DNA of 64,000 nucleotides, from positions 124,001 through 188,000 of the forward strand of contig NZ_JABUZG010000084.1 of assembly GCF_014897815.1 (NCBI RefSeq). Direction: 5' to 3'. The stretch comes from Psychrobacter sp. PG1. GTDB taxonomy: Bacteria; Pseudomonadota; Gammaproteobacteria; Pseudomonadales; Moraxellaceae. Shown one piece after another: positions 47,624 through 57,399 of this stretch. Position numbers and translations under genes: made by a program. Within the stretch, counting starts at the first letter, position 1, and the number at the start of each line of letters is the position of its first letter. The notes below the pieces were generated by a model. The model was not told where the DNA came from, searched no databases, and was given only the letters and a program-made list of their open reading frames with translations.

Positions 47624-49756
47624 GTGCGTGAGATTCTAGTAACCAGTGCTCTTCCTTATGCCAATGGCGATCTTCATTTAGGCCATCTTTTAGAACATGT
47701 ACAGACCGACGTTTGGGTACGTGCGATGAAAGCACAAGGTCATCAAGTCACCTATGTCTGTGCCGATGATGCTCATGGCACTGGTATCATGTTAAAAGCT
47801 GAAGAAAATGGCGTCACGCCAGAGGAGCAAATTGCCTCGGTGAAAGCGTCGCATGAAGCAGATTTTGCTAAATTTTTGATTAACTTTGACAATTATCACT
47901 CCACCCACTCAGAAGAAAACAAGCATTTCTCTGAGCTGATTTATCGTCGCTTGAATGATGCTGGGCATATTAGTACAAAAGATGTCGAACAACTATTTGA
48001 CCCTGAAAAACAGTTGTTTTTAGCCGATCGTTTTGTCAAGGGTACTTGCCCTGAATGCGCAGCGCCAGACCAATACGGCGATAACTGTGAAGTTTGCGGT
48101 ACCACCTATGATGCAACGGATCTTAAAGACCCGCATTCAACGCTATCAGATGCCACGCCTATTCTAAAAACGTCCAAGCATTACTTCTTTAATTTGCCTG
48201 AATTTGAGCAATTCTTGAAAGATTGGACGCGTAGTGACAATCGCTTGCAAACATCGGTCGCCAATAAACTACAAGAATGGTTTGAAGCAGGTCTGGCAAC
48301 GTGGGACATTTCCCGTGATGCGCCCTACTTTGGTTTTCAGATTCCAGATACCCCAAGCGATGAGCCAGACAAATATTTTTATGTTTGGCTCGATGCGCCA
48401 GTCGGTTACATGGCGAGCTTCAAAAATCTGTGCGATAAACGCGCAGGTACAGACGAGGCGCTTGATTTCGACCGTTATTGGATGCAAGAAAACGAGCATA
48501 AAACCGAGGTGTATCACTTCATCGGTAAAGACATCGTTTATTTCCATGCGCTATTTTGGCCTGCCATGCTTGCCGGTAGTGAGTTCCGTACACCAACGGG
48601 TGTTTTTGCTCATGGCTTCTTGATGGTCAATGGCGAAAAAATGAGTAAGTCACGCGGTACTTTTATTAAAGCCGAAACGTATGCTGATCACTTACATCCT
48701 GAATACTTGCGTTATTATTTTGCTAGTAAACTGTCTGATAAAGTCGAAGATATCAACCTTGATTTAGAAGACTTTATGCAAAAGGTCAACTCTGATCTAG
48801 TTGGTAAAGTGGTCAATATCGCCAGTCGCAGCGCTGGATTCTTGGTCAAAAAGTACGACGGCATGCTCACAGAGATCTGCGCTGAACCAAGTTTATTAGA
48901 AGATATCACCAAAACGGGCGATGAGATTGCTGCCGCTTACGAGAACCGTGAGTTTTCACGTGCCATGCGTTTGATTATGCAATGTGCTGATAAAGCCAAT
49001 GAATATATCGATGAGAAAAAACCATGGGCGCTTGCTAAGGTTGAAGGCGCAGAGCAAGAAGTTCAAGATGTTTGCTCGGTCGCGATTAATATCTTCCGTC
49101 AATTAATGGTTTATCTTGCGCCAGTATTGCCTGAGCTAACCGCCAATGCCAAAGCGTTTTTGAACATTGACGACTTAAGCTTTGCCAGCCGTAATGAATG
49201 GCTATTGGGTCATAAAATCAATAAGTTCAAGCCTTTGATGCAGCGTATCGAAGAAAAAGACGTTGCCGCGATGGTTGAGGCATCAAAAGAGTCTTTGGCT
49301 CAAGCTGCTGCTCCAGTTGCTAAAAAAGATAACAAGCCCGCAAAAGAAGCTGATGCTGAGACGAATACTGAGACGAATACTGAGACAAATACTGAGACAA
49401 ATACTGAGACAAATACTGAGCAAACTGACCATATCGGTATCGAAGACTTTGCCAAAGTTGAGATGAAAGTCGCTCACGTTTTAGCCTGCAATCATGTCGA
49501 AGGCGCAGATAAGCTTTTACAATTTACCTTGGACGTTGGCGAAGACAAACCGCGCAATGTGTTTAGCGGCATCCGTAAGTTCTATGAGCCTGAGCAATTG
49601 CTAGATAAAAAGGTCATTTGCGTGACCAATCTTGCCCCGCGCAAAATGAAGTTTGGTATCTCAGAAGGGATGGTGCTATCAACTGGCAATCCAAAAACCC
49701 AGCTGACAGTGGTTACTTTACCTGACAACTGCGTGATTGGCGATGTGCTTGCTTAA
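47624..49756 (+). CDS. metG: Methionyl-tRNA synthetase
   Basis: The 710-residue dimeric synthetase charges tRNA-Met. Landmarks: [11 protein letters not shown] (HIGH-type motif, 18-21), zinc-binding cysteines in [45 protein letters not shown], and KMSKSRGT. The anticodon-binding helical domain is followed by a linker with a (ETNT)n repeat at about 580-602 and a C-terminal tRNA-binding (EMAP/Trbp111) domain ([36 protein letters not shown]). The start is GTG, with AGGTGA upstream. It is about 6 kb from mrp and divergent to it, as the two are adjacent in Pseudomonas. Confidence 0.96.
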   Translation: MREILVTSALPYANGDLHLGHLLEHVQTDVWVRAMKAQGHQVTYVCADDAHGTGIMLKAEENGVTPEEQIASVKASHEADFAKFLINFDNYHSTHSEENKHFSELIYRRLNDAGHISTKDVEQLFDPEKQLFLADRFVKGTCPECAAPDQYGDNCEVCGTTYDATDLKDPHSTLSDATPILKTSKHYFFNLPEFEQFLKDWTRSDNRLQTSVANKLQEWFEAGLATWDISRDAPYFGFQIPDTPSDEPDKYFYVWLDAPVGYMASFKNLCDKRAGTDEALDFDRYWMQENEHKTEVYHFIGKDIVYFHALFWPAMLAGSEFRTPTGVFAHGFLMVNGEKMSKSRGTFIKAETYADHLHPEYLRYYFASKLSDKVEDINLDLEDFMQKVNSDLVGKVVNIASRSAGFLVKKYDGMLTEICAEPSLLEDITKTGDEIAAAYENREFSRAMRLIMQCADKANEYIDEKKPWALAKVEGAEQEVQDVCSVAINIFRQLMVYLAPVLPELTANAKAFLNIDDLSFASRNEWLLGHKINKFKPLMQRIEEKDVAAMVEASKESLAQAAAPVAKKDNKPAKEADAETNTETNTETNTETNTETNTEQTDHIGIEDFAKVEMKVAHVLACNHVEGADKLLQFTLDVGEDKPRNVFSGIRKFYEPEQLLDKKVICVTNLAPRKMKFGISEGMVLSTGNPKTQLTVVTLPDNCVIGDVLA
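49355..49420 (+). repeat. 12-bp in-frame minisatellite in metG
   Basis: ACTGAGACRAAT-type units are repeated five times with a partial sixth, encoding ETNT repeats. Units 1-2 carry ACG for Thr and later ones ACA, consistent with stepwise duplication. It lies in the linker before the C-terminal tRNA-binding domain, where length change is tolerated. Confidence 0.9.
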
Positions 49757-49778
49757 TAGTTAGGCTTACTCAACAAAC

Positions 49779-49808
49779 AAAAAAGATGTCCAGCTGGGCA
49801 TCTTTTTT
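49779..49808 (+). terminator. Intrinsic terminator of metG
   Basis: AAAAAAGATG-CC/GG-CATCTTTTTT hairpin with T-run, 23 bases after the stop. Confidence 0.88.
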
Positions 49809-50054
49809 ATTGTCCAAAAACTATCGCTGGTCAATCGCAAAAATCAGTGCTTATATAGAAGATAATATCGATGAATATTGATTCAGCACGTTCTTTATAG
49901 AGGTAATGACAAACGCGTTTTAATTTCTTATTGCCATAAGTTACATTACTGTCATAATATGGACGTAATGATCAATGGATTGATTACTTTGATGTTAGCC
50001 CGTTATCTCAGCATGCACATAACATTGACTCGGGTAACCTGCACTCTCTAACCT

Positions 50055-51122
50055 ATGAGCCCCAATAAAATGACCTTTGCTACTACTTTACGCTTCAGCC
50101 TATTCGGTGCTGCTATGAGCGCCGCGCTTGGATTAATTGGCTGCTCAAACACGACCGACACTGCTGCAACGACAGATACAAGTGCCGCCGCAGATTCTGA
50201 CAAGCCTGCCAAGACATTAGCCATCACTCAAATCGTCGAACATCCTTCGTTAGATGCGATGCGTCGCGGCATTATTGATGAGTTGGCAGATAATGGCTAT
50301 GTTGAAGGCCAAAATCTAACCATTAATTTTCAAAGTGCTCAAGGCAATACAGCGACAGCAGGTCAGATTGCGAAGCAGTTTGCAGGAGACAATCCAGATG
50401 CCATCGTGGCAATCTCGACGCCATCAGCTCAGTCTATCGTTGCGTCAACTAAGACGATTCCGGTTATTTATACGGCTATTTCAGACCCTGTCGCGGCAAA
50501 GCTCATTAATGAGAACAATACGCCTATCCAATCTAATGTGACAGGACTGTCTAGTGAGCTACCTATCGAGCCGCAACTGGACAATATTCAAAAAATTGCG
50601 CCTAATGCAAAAACCATTGGCTATGTTTATAGTCCAGGTGAGGTCAATTCGGTGGTGGTACTCAATCAACTAAAAAAAGCTGCGCCTGCGCGTGGGCTTA
50701 AGATATTAGACGTAACCGCCAATCGCCCAACGGATGTGGCGATGGCGACTCGTAGCCTTGCTGGTCGTGTTGATGTGATTTATACCTCACTAGATAATAA
50801 TGTGGTATCCGCCTTTGAAGCGATGGCAGGTGCTGCCAATGAGCTTGATATTCCTGTCATTGCCTCAGACGAGTTCAGTGTGCGACGTGGTGCAACTGCG
50901 GCACTTGGTGTCAATGATTATGACTTTGGTCGTACCACAGGCAAAATGGTGTATCGTGTTTTAAATGGCGAAGCAGTTAGTAGCGTTAAGCCTGAAGTGA
51001 TGAATACTTTAACCTTATATGCAAGCCCGAAACATGCGGCTGAGCAAGGCTTCAGCCTGACTGATGAGCTGCTAAAAAATGCCATTAATATCGACAAACA
51101 AGCGCAGAGTGCGGATAAATAA
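50055..51122 (+). CDS. ABC transporter substrate-binding lipoprotein (TrpX-like, paralog 1)
   Basis: The 355-residue protein has a lipoprotein signal (AAMSAALGLIGCSNTTD, lipobox LIGC). The ABC_sub_bind fold is visible in KTLAITQIVEHPSLDAMRRGIIDELADNGYVEGQNLTINFQSAQGNTATAGQIAKQF, GYVYSPGEVNSVVVLNQLKKAA, DVIYTSLDNNVVSAFEAMAGAANELDIPVIASDEFSVRRGA and ALGVNDYDFGR. The family imports amino acids such as tryptophan in streptococci, but substrate here is unknown. It starts the trpXX'YZ-like unit, which includes a second close paralog. A 13-bp tandem repeat overlaps the stop region. Confidence 0.85.
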   Translation: MSPNKMTFATTLRFSLFGAAMSAALGLIGCSNTTDTAATTDTSAAADSDKPAKTLAITQIVEHPSLDAMRRGIIDELADNGYVEGQNLTINFQSAQGNTATAGQIAKQFAGDNPDAIVAISTPSAQSIVASTKTIPVIYTAISDPVAAKLINENNTPIQSNVTGLSSELPIEPQLDNIQKIAPNAKTIGYVYSPGEVNSVVVLNQLKKAAPARGLKILDVTANRPTDVAMATRSLAGRVDVIYTSLDNNVVSAFEAMAGAANELDIPVIASDEFSVRRGATAALGVNDYDFGRTTGKMVYRVLNGEAVSSVKPEVMNTLTLYASPKHAAEQGFSLTDELLKNAINIDKQAQSADK

Positions 51123-51147
51123 TACGGATAAATAATACGGATAAATA
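51113..51147 (+). repeat. 13-bp tandem repeat at the stop codon of the first binding-protein gene
   Basis: GGATAAATAATAC occurs at 51113-51125 and 51126-51138, with a partial third copy to 51147. The first copy holds the TAA stop, and the next copies bring additional in-frame or out-of-frame stops. Confidence 0.85.
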
Positions 51148-51282
51148 GTTTTGACAAGTAGCACTGAAAAATAACATTTAGCCTTCTATATAGATGGCTC
51201 GCTTTACCCTTTATCCATCTATACCTTTTATCTATAAATTAAATAATGTACGGACACATTATTATTTTCAGGAGTGAGACCC

Positions 51283-52323
51283 ATGTTGTATCAAAATCGT
51301 TTTGGTCATTTTAACTTTAGTAAAGCACTATTATTAGGTGGCGTTTGTACTGCCATCTTGACTGGCTGTAATCAATCAGCACAAGATACCAGCACCACTG
51401 ATACAGCTGCGACTGGCGATGCAGCCACGGCTATGAAGACTGTCGCAATCACAGCTATCGTCGAACATCCAGCGCTTGATGACGTCCGTAAGGGCGTTAT
51501 CGACGAGCTTAATGAAGCAGGCTTTAAGGATGGTGAAAATTTAAAGGTTAATTTCCAAAGCGCACAGGGTAACACTGCCACTGCTGGACAGATTGCTAAG
51601 CAATTCGTCGCAGACAATTCAGACGTTATCGTTGCGATTGGTACTCCATCAGCGCAGTCAGTAGCTGCTGCTACTAGCAGTATCCCTTTAGTATTCTCAG
51701 CAGTCACTGACCCAGTTGCCGCCAAACTAGTGACCAAACTAGATGGCTCTGGCACCAATGTCACTGGCGGCTCTGATGCCCTGCCTTATGAGCCACAAAT
51801 TGAATTGATGCGTCAAATCATCCCGAGCCTGAAGAATGTCGGCTATGTTTATAGCCCAGGCGAAGTCAACTCAACGATTATCTTGAAAAACTTAAAAGAA
51901 AAACTGACACCACTAGGTATCAATGTACTCGAAGCGCCTGCCCAGCGTAGTACTGATATTGCGATGGCAGCACGTAGCCTCGAAGGTAAGGTCGATATGA
52001 TCTATACCTCAACCGATAATAACGTCGTATCGGCTTACGAATCACTATATCAAGTCGCTAAAGAGAGCAAAATCCCACTGATTGCGTCTGACACTAGCTC
52101 CGTTGAGCGTGGTGCCGTTGCTGCATTGGGCGTGAATTACTACGAGCTTGGTCGCGAAACAGGCAAAATCGTGGTACGTATTTTAAATGGTGAAAAAGCA
52201 GGCGCTATTCCTGTCTACACCCCGCAAATGTTGGATCTATACGTTAGTCCAAAGCATGCCAAAGAAGAAGGCATTACTTTGTCACAAGCGGTTATCGATA
52301 AAGCAAAAGAAGTGGTAGAATAA
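51283..52323 (+). CDS. ABC transporter substrate-binding lipoprotein (TrpX-like, paralog 2)
   Basis: The 346-residue lipoprotein (lipobox LTGC in GGVCTAILTGCNQSA) is closely related to the preceding gene: KTVAITAIVEHPALDDVRKGVIDELNEAGFKDGENLKVNFQSAQGNTATAGQIAKQF and MIYTSTDNNVVSAYESLYQVAKESKIPLIASDTSSVERGAVAALGVNYYELGRETGK. Differences are concentrated in the middle and C-terminal parts. The ATG at 51283 has AGGAGTGAG upstream; three upstream codons in frame are not needed. It probably feeds the same permease/ATPase with a different specificity or affinity. Confidence 0.87.
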   Translation: MLYQNRFGHFNFSKALLLGGVCTAILTGCNQSAQDTSTTDTAATGDAATAMKTVAITAIVEHPALDDVRKGVIDELNEAGFKDGENLKVNFQSAQGNTATAGQIAKQFVADNSDVIVAIGTPSAQSVAAATSSIPLVFSAVTDPVAAKLVTKLDGSGTNVTGGSDALPYEPQIELMRQIIPSLKNVGYVYSPGEVNSTIILKNLKEKLTPLGINVLEAPAQRSTDIAMAARSLEGKVDMIYTSTDNNVVSAYESLYQVAKESKIPLIASDTSSVERGAVAALGVNYYELGRETGKIVVRILNGEKAGAIPVYTPQMLDLYVSPKHAKEEGITLSQAVIDKAKEVVE

Positions 52324-52753
52324 CGCACTTTTATAGCTAGCTCATTACAGCTATCATAAGGTAGATATCGAGTTTGATGGATTTGGTGTCAGCCGTCATC
52401 TACCTTTATGCGATGAGGCTAAATGTTTAACATCAGAAACCCAGCTATGAATCAGTAGGCTGGGCTTCTTATTTAAACCACATTGATTAAATATAAAGTA
52501 TTTGCGTCATTTCTAAATTTGCCCTTTTTTTAATCAAAGCTTTGAACCTAGGTAGCTTATGATAGCTGTTGATCGTGACATGTTTTGGTTTACCCTAACC
52601 GCAGATTGTTTAATCTGTTAAATTCACCGCTTAGTCGTTTAGCTAAAATTGACGTATAGATGAGACAGCGCTGATCTATATCACGCACTCATTCTATGAA
52701 TCGATATTAGAACGTTAGTTGCTAAACGCTTGGTTATGACTTACTGATCTCTT
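52324..52753. other. 430-bp intergenic before the ABC permease gene
   Basis: A weak terminator-like hairpin (CCCAGC/GCTGGG, 52440-52464, poor T-run) could reduce readthrough from the binding-protein genes. Another short inverted repeat AGATT-gttt-AATCT lies near 52607. No ORF. Confidence 0.45.
52440..52470 (+). terminator. Weak terminator-like hairpin
   Basis: CCCAGC/GCTGGG stem with 13-base loop followed by CTTCTTATTT rather than a pure T-run; may act as a partial terminator between binding-protein and permease genes. Confidence 0.45.
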
Positions 52754-53653
52754 ATGTCTTTAATTGCTTTTTTTGGTGCACTTGAAAGCGGTCTGATTTA
52801 TGGCCTAGTAGCACTTGGTGTGCTGATCTCATTTCGCACCCTCGACTTCCCCGACTTGACCGCTGACGGTAGTTTTCCACTAGGTGGCGCTGTCGCTGGT
52901 ATTTCTATCATCGCTGGTGTCAACCCATGGCTTGCCTGTGCTTTTGGTATGTTGGCAGGTTCAGTCGCTGGTATTGTTACGGCATGGCTACACGTCAAAC
53001 TTGGCATCCTGCAACTACTTGCCAGTATCTTGGTGATGGTCGCACTATATTCTATCAATTTACGGATTATGGGTGCGCCGAACTTGCCATTATTGGGTGA
53101 AACCACGGTCTTTAGCACCTTGGTCACTGATGGCAACGGTTATTGGATGCGCTGTCTAATTATTGGTGTCGTGGTGATAGCTGCCATGTTATTTTTAAAC
53201 TGGTTCTATAGTACCGAAACGGGTCTTTCGATGCGGGCGACGGGTTCCAACCTCCGCATGGCACAGGCGCAAGGCATCAATACCTCATGGATGACCATCA
53301 TTGGTATGGCGATTTCTAATGGTTTGATTGCTCTAGCAGGTGCATTGTTTGTGCAGACTCAAGGTGGCGCAGATATCTCGATCGGTATTGGTACCATTGT
53401 CATCGGTTTGGCAGCGGTCATCATCGGTGAAACCATCATTCCTGCCAAGCGAATTTGGCTGATTACCTTTGCCGTGGTCGTCGGTGCGGTGCTGTACAAG
53501 CTATTTATTCAGGTGGCGCTATCGAGCGATACGCTCCGTAGTATTGGTTTTGGTCCGCAAGATTTAAACTTGATTACAGCGCTACTCGTCGTATTTGCCT
53601 TGGTATTGCCAAAAGCTAAAAATAAATTTTTAAGTCGTAAAGTTCGGGCTTAA
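52754..53653 (+). CDS. ABC transporter permease (TrpY-like)
   Basis: The 299-residue protein has about eight to nine hydrophobic segments. It begins FFGALESGLIYGLVALGVLISFRTLDFPDLTADGSFPLGGAVAGISII, the signature of the binding-protein-dependent permease family that accompanies ABC_sub_bind proteins. GLSMRATGSNLRMAQAQGINTSWMTIIGMAISNGLIALAGALF, close to the EAA-like region, contacts the ATPase. It follows two binding-protein genes and precedes the ATPase gene. Confidence 0.88.
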   Translation: MSLIAFFGALESGLIYGLVALGVLISFRTLDFPDLTADGSFPLGGAVAGISIIAGVNPWLACAFGMLAGSVAGIVTAWLHVKLGILQLLASILVMVALYSINLRIMGAPNLPLLGETTVFSTLVTDGNGYWMRCLIIGVVVIAAMLFLNWFYSTETGLSMRATGSNLRMAQAQGINTSWMTIIGMAISNGLIALAGALFVQTQGGADISIGIGTIVIGLAAVIIGETIIPAKRIWLITFAVVVGAVLYKLFIQVALSSDTLRSIGFGPQDLNLITALLVVFALVLPKAKNKFLSRKVRA

Positions 53654-53684
53654 TGTCAATGTGCAACCATAAGGAATAATTATT

Positions 53685-54479
53685 ATGATGCAAGCTACAG
53701 ATTTGCGGTTGACCTTTAATCCTGGAACGCCCATTGAAAACCCTGCCCTACGCGGTATCAATCTCAACATCGCTGATGGTGAATTTGTCACTGTCATCGG
53801 TACCAATGGCGCGGGTAAATCAACCTTTTTAAATGCGGTCAGTGGTACCACGCGCGTCGATAGCGGTTCAATCTTATTAAATGGTATCGATGTCACCAAA
53901 AAGACCGCGCACCAACGCGCCCATTGGGTGGCTCGTGTCTTCCAAGACCCGATGGCGGGGACTTGTGAAGCATTAACCATCGAAGAAAACATGGCGCTGG
54001 CTTATAAGCGCGGCGGCAAACGTGGTTTGAGCTTTGCACTCAACCAAAATAACCGTGATTTATTTCGCGAAAAATTATCAGTATTAAAATTGGGGCTAGA
54101 AAATCGTCTGACCGACCGTATGGGTCTGTTATCCGGTGGTCAACGTCAAGCCGTCAGCCTATTGATGGCTTCATTGCAACCTTCCAAAATTTTATTGCTT
54201 GATGAGCATACTGCTGCCCTCGACCCTAAGACTGCTGCTTTCGTTTTAGAATTGACCGATAAAATTGTAACGGACAATCAGCTTACAACGATGATGGTTA
54301 CCCACTCGATGCAGCAGGCATTGGCGCATGGCACCAGAACAGTGATGTTACATCAAGGACAAGTGGTATTAGATGTGGCTGGCGATAAACGTCAAGGCAT
54401 GACTGTACATGACTTACTTGATATGTTTGAGCAAACTCGCGGCGAAAAAGTCGAAGATGATAGCTTGATATTGAGTTAA
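53685..54479 (+). CDS. ABC transporter ATP-binding protein (TrpZ-like)
   Basis: The 264-residue ATPase has Walker A TVIGTNGAGKSTFL near residue 37, the Q-loop FQDPMAG, signature LLSGGQRQAVSLLMA and Walker B ILLLDEHTAALDPK (His in place of Pro after DE). It energises the neighbouring permease. The start MMQATDLRL uses the first of two adjacent ATGs. It ends the unit, before a terminator. Confidence 0.92.
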   Translation: MMQATDLRLTFNPGTPIENPALRGINLNIADGEFVTVIGTNGAGKSTFLNAVSGTTRVDSGSILLNGIDVTKKTAHQRAHWVARVFQDPMAGTCEALTIEENMALAYKRGGKRGLSFALNQNNRDLFREKLSVLKLGLENRLTDRMGLLSGGQRQAVSLLMASLQPSKILLLDEHTAALDPKTAAFVLELTDKIVTDNQLTTMMVTHSMQQALAHGTRTVMLHQGQVVLDVAGDKRQGMTVHDLLDMFEQTRGEKVEDDSLILS

Positions 54480-54516
54480 ATAACTTAGCAAAATTCTTCA
54501 ACTCTTGAAAAAATAG

Positions 54517-54546
54517 AACGTCTGTTTAATATCAGGCGTTTTTTTA
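54517..54546. terminator. Convergent intrinsic terminator after the ABC ATPase gene
   Basis: AACGTCTG/CAGGCGTT stem (one G-T pair) with eight-base loop and T-run on the plus strand. It separates the ABC unit from the minus-strand response regulator. Confidence 0.8.
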
Positions 54547-54579
54547 TGACTGCTTTAATTGATACGACTGTCTTAATTT

Positions 54580-55257
54580 TTAAGCATCAAGCAATACTAA
54601 CTTTTGAATCAACTCACTGACATGTTGTGACTGCATTTTTTTCATCACTTGTGAGCGATGCACCTCTACCGTGCGGACCGATATATCTAAATGGTTGGCG
54701 ATATTTTTATTCAGATTGCCTTGCAGTAACTCATTGGCGACCTGCTTTTCTTTATCGGTCAGCTGCGCATAAAGATTTTTAATATCATAAAGCGTGGCGC
54801 GTTTTAGAGTGAGGTCTTGCGCACGCGCAAGCGCTTCTTGTAGCCGGCGGCTATTAATCGGTTTTTCCAGATAGTCAGCCGCACCTTGCTTCAGCATATT
54901 GACAGCATCAGCAATCTCGCCATTTCCCGTTAGCGCTATCAATGCCATAGGGCTGTCCTGTTGACTAAGGTGCACTTGTAGCGCTTGACCACTCATCTCT
55001 GGCATCATCAAATCACTCACAATCACTGCTGGACGATAGATATTGACTTGCTGTAAAAATATCAGAGCACTTGCCCACACTTGGGTCGATAGCCCTAAGC
55101 TGCTAATCAAAAAATCACAGGACATGCGCACACTTTCTTCGTCGTCAATGATATGAATGATAAGCGATTCTGGCGTAATGCCTGATAAATCGTCAGACAG
55201 ATGACTGCTTTCATCTTGCCAGCACGTAGGCTCATTTGAGAGTTGATTAGACGTCAT
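54580..55257 (-). CDS. FixJ/TtrR-type response regulator
   Basis: The 225-residue protein has an N-terminal receiver domain with acidic residues in IHIIDDEESV, phosphoacceptor Asp82 in VSDLMMPEMSGQ and the Lys in LEKPIN. A C-terminal LuxR/GerE HTH (LTDKEKQVANELLQGNLNKNIANHLDISVRTVEVHRSQVMKKM) completes it. The start at 55257 is preferred because AAGGT is five bases upstream; a longer frame starts 8 codons earlier without a ribosome binding site. It is encoded just after the sensor kinase gene, about 36 bases apart from it (12 in the long form). Tetrathionate or thiosulfate response is inferred from the kinase and the neighbouring tsd genes. Confidence 0.88.
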   Translation of the reverse strand: MTSNQLSNEPTCWQDESSHLSDDLSGITPESLIIHIIDDEESVRMSCDFLISSLGLSTQVWASALIFLQQVNIYRPAVIVSDLMMPEMSGQALQVHLSQQDSPMALIALTGNGEIADAVNMLKQGAADYLEKPINSRRLQEALARAQDLTLKRATLYDIKNLYAQLTDKEKQVANELLQGNLNKNIANHLDISVRTVEVHRSQVMKKMQSQHVSELIQKLVLLDA

Positions 55258-55293
55258 ATGTGACCTTATGGCTAAATACATTATTGATATTCA

Positions 55294-57399
55294 TTAGAGT
55301 TTTTCGTCATTATTCGCTAAAGATAATGACAGATAAAAAGATATTTGTGCGCCCACCGTGTTTGACAGCTGATAGTTAGCATTGGTTTGTAGCAACTGTA
55401 TTTTACCGTTTAAGCTACGTTTAAAGCGTCGGTGCTCGCTGCTCATTACTTGGTAAACTTGCTCAATTTCAGGTTCGGCATCAATATTATTTAGCTGCAT
55501 CATACCGCCCAGCGACTTGCATAAGCGCTGACATATCATCAGTCCTAATCCTAGACCGCCTGCTTTCGTTGATTGAGTGGCATACTGACTGGGTAGGTTC
55601 TCTGGTAGGTGCTGTGCTTTAAGCTGGGCTTGATCAAAGCCGCCAGCATCATCGCTTAGATGCAATACCAGCCATTGCTTGCCATCGTGTTCTTCTGCCT
55701 GACAGCGTAGCATGATATTGGTCGCCCCTTGCTGCGCAGCATTGGTCATGCTATTTATCAATAACTGATCTAATAATAAATTTGGCAAGGTTAAATGCTG
55801 GTAATCACTTGCCAGCCAAAAATTGACACCTACTGCTTGCTCACCCAATAATAAGATGCACTGTTGATAGATAGCTGCGATATCGACACGAGTTTCATTC
55901 GCTTGCGACCGTCCAGCCCAGCGGCGAATATTAGTCACTACAGCAGCGACGCGTTCTGTTTCACATACAATCTGCTGTAGAGCATTCTCTGTTGCCGCAC
56001 TATCAAGTGGCGCTATGTCGATAGCATTTTTAGACAAACTTGCGTGTTGACTGCGTATCAATAACCCTTGCGCATAATTTTGAATGGTTGCCAGCGGCTG
56101 ATTGATTTCATGAGCGATAGCACCGCTCATCTCACCGATGACCGCAAAGCGCTCTGATTGGTGTAACTGCTGATCATAATCACGGATTAGTCTATTTTGC
56201 CGCACTATCTTTTTTTGCCGCCGCCATGCCAGCCAGCTCATCCAAGCATAATTTACTGTCGATATCAGGATAACCAAAATAATCACAGCCATCCACAATC
56301 GATGCGCCTTTATCCAGTCGATCATATGCGCGCTCAGCTGCTTTTGGGCGGGATGACGATTCATCTCATAAAGGATGCGCTCAGCATCGCTACTCGATTC
56401 TGCTGGCAACCAGCGCTGCTCTGCTTGACTCTTGCCAAATAAATGTTGATTGATCTGGCGCACCAAAGCATCTGGCGCTTGCTCGGTCGCTGCCAGTGTC
56501 CAATTTGGATATATTTTCGTTGAAGAGTGGCAGCTAGATACAGTGGCGACTGGGTGAATGAGACGGTACTGCTTGTCATTGATTTGACCGCGCCTTGCCA
56601 TCTCCTCCATCAAACAAAGCGGCGTAATGGCAGCGTCTACCTTGCCACTAGCCAAGGCATGCAAAGTGCGCTCTATCGGATAACCGACAAACTGTGTTTG
56701 ATAGTGACTTGGCGTGATGCCATTTTGCTGTAATAAATGCGCGCCCAATAAATAACCGCCAAATGCGTCAGTGTCGACGGCAGCAATATGACGTTGCTCT
56801 AAATCCTGCAAACGATAAATATCACTGTCGGCAGCAACCCATAAAGCACTGGCGACCTCTTCCATCGCACTCGGCTGTTTTAATGGCGTATATTCATTTA
56901 GCTTATTAAATTCATTGGCGAGGGTGACTGTCGTCGATAGCTGATTTTGCGATTGTTGCCCATTAACACCCTCAGCATCAAATCCTTGATTGCTAAAAAT
57001 TTTATCACGAGGACTTTTATCACGAGCGTTTTGCGCATTGCTATTTAATTGAGCCGTCTCTGTTTGTAAGGTAGCCAGCCAGCGCCACCTGATGGTATTC
57101 ATTTTTATAAACTGTACTTGCGGGCCAAGCACTAGCGCAAACTGCTGTGCTTCTATTTGCTGTTGCCAATTCTCCAGCGCCAAAGGTACCAATATCACGG
57201 TGTCATCTGATAACTGATCATTAAGCTCGTCAAGCCACGGCTGCCAGCGATTTTGTGCGGCTGTTTCGCCTTGCGGTGCCAGCACACCCAAATAGTAGGT
57301 CTGGGCGGTTGCCTTGGATAGCGGCAACCAAGCAACCGATGCCACAACGATAATAAAACAGGTCTTTAAGATAGTCCAAATTTTAGACTTTTTATGCAT
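55294..57399 (-). CDS. Sensor histidine kinase with PhnD-type periplasmic sensor (TtrS-like)
   Basis: The 701-residue protein has a signal-like N-terminus, then a PhnD/TtrS-like periplasmic binding domain of about 300 residues (QTYYLGVLAPQGETAAQNRWQPWLDELND; VAAVDTDAFGGYLLGAHLL; VGYPIERTLHALASGKVDAAI). A transmembrane helix spans 368-390. The kinase part has phosphoacceptor His430 in GEMSGAIAHEINQPLATIQ, N-box with N549 and N553 (INSMTNAA), and GLGLGLMICQRL. A Gln/Asn/Ser-rich insert sits at about 112-165. TtrS senses tetrathionate in Salmonella; the neighbouring TsdA makes tetrathionate, which fits. The pair is divergent from tsdBA. Confidence 0.87.
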   Translation of the reverse strand: MHKKSKIWTILKTCFIIVVASVAWLPLSKATAQTYYLGVLAPQGETAAQNRWQPWLDELNDQLSDDTVILVPLALENWQQQIEAQQFALVLGPQVQFIKMNTIRWRWLATLQTETAQLNSNAQNARDKSPRDKIFSNQGFDAEGVNGQQSQNQLSTTVTLANEFNKLNEYTPLKQPSAMEEVASALWVAADSDIYRLQDLEQRHIAAVDTDAFGGYLLGAHLLQQNGITPSHYQTQFVGYPIERTLHALASGKVDAAITPLCLMEEMARRGQINDKQYRLIHPVATVSSCHSSTKIYPNWTLAATEQAPDALVRQINQHLFGKSQAEQRWLPAESSSDAERILYEMNRHPAQKQLSAHMIDWIKAHRLWMAVIILVILISTVNYAWMSWLAWRRQKKIVRQNRLIRDYDQQLHQSERFAVIGEMSGAIAHEINQPLATIQNYAQGLLIRSQHASLSKNAIDIAPLDSAATENALQQIVCETERVAAVVTNIRRWAGRSQANETRVDIAAIYQQCILLLGEQAVGVNFWLASDYQHLTLPNLLLDQLLINSMTNAAQQGATNIMLRCQAEEHDGKQWLVLHLSDDAGGFDQAQLKAQHLPENLPSQYATQSTKAGGLGLGLMICQRLCKSLGGMMQLNNIDAEPEIEQVYQVMSSEHRRFKRSLNGKIQLLQTNANYQLSNTVGAQISFYLSLSLANNDEKL

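Noticed and set aside
49355-49420. Possible CRISPR-like repeats in metG
   Set aside because: Units are contiguous 12-mers without spacers and encode part of MetG, so this is a minisatellite.
49283-49477. 64-codon minus-strand frame with CLSI repeats
   Set aside because: Antisense reading of the metG minisatellite; a repeat artefact.
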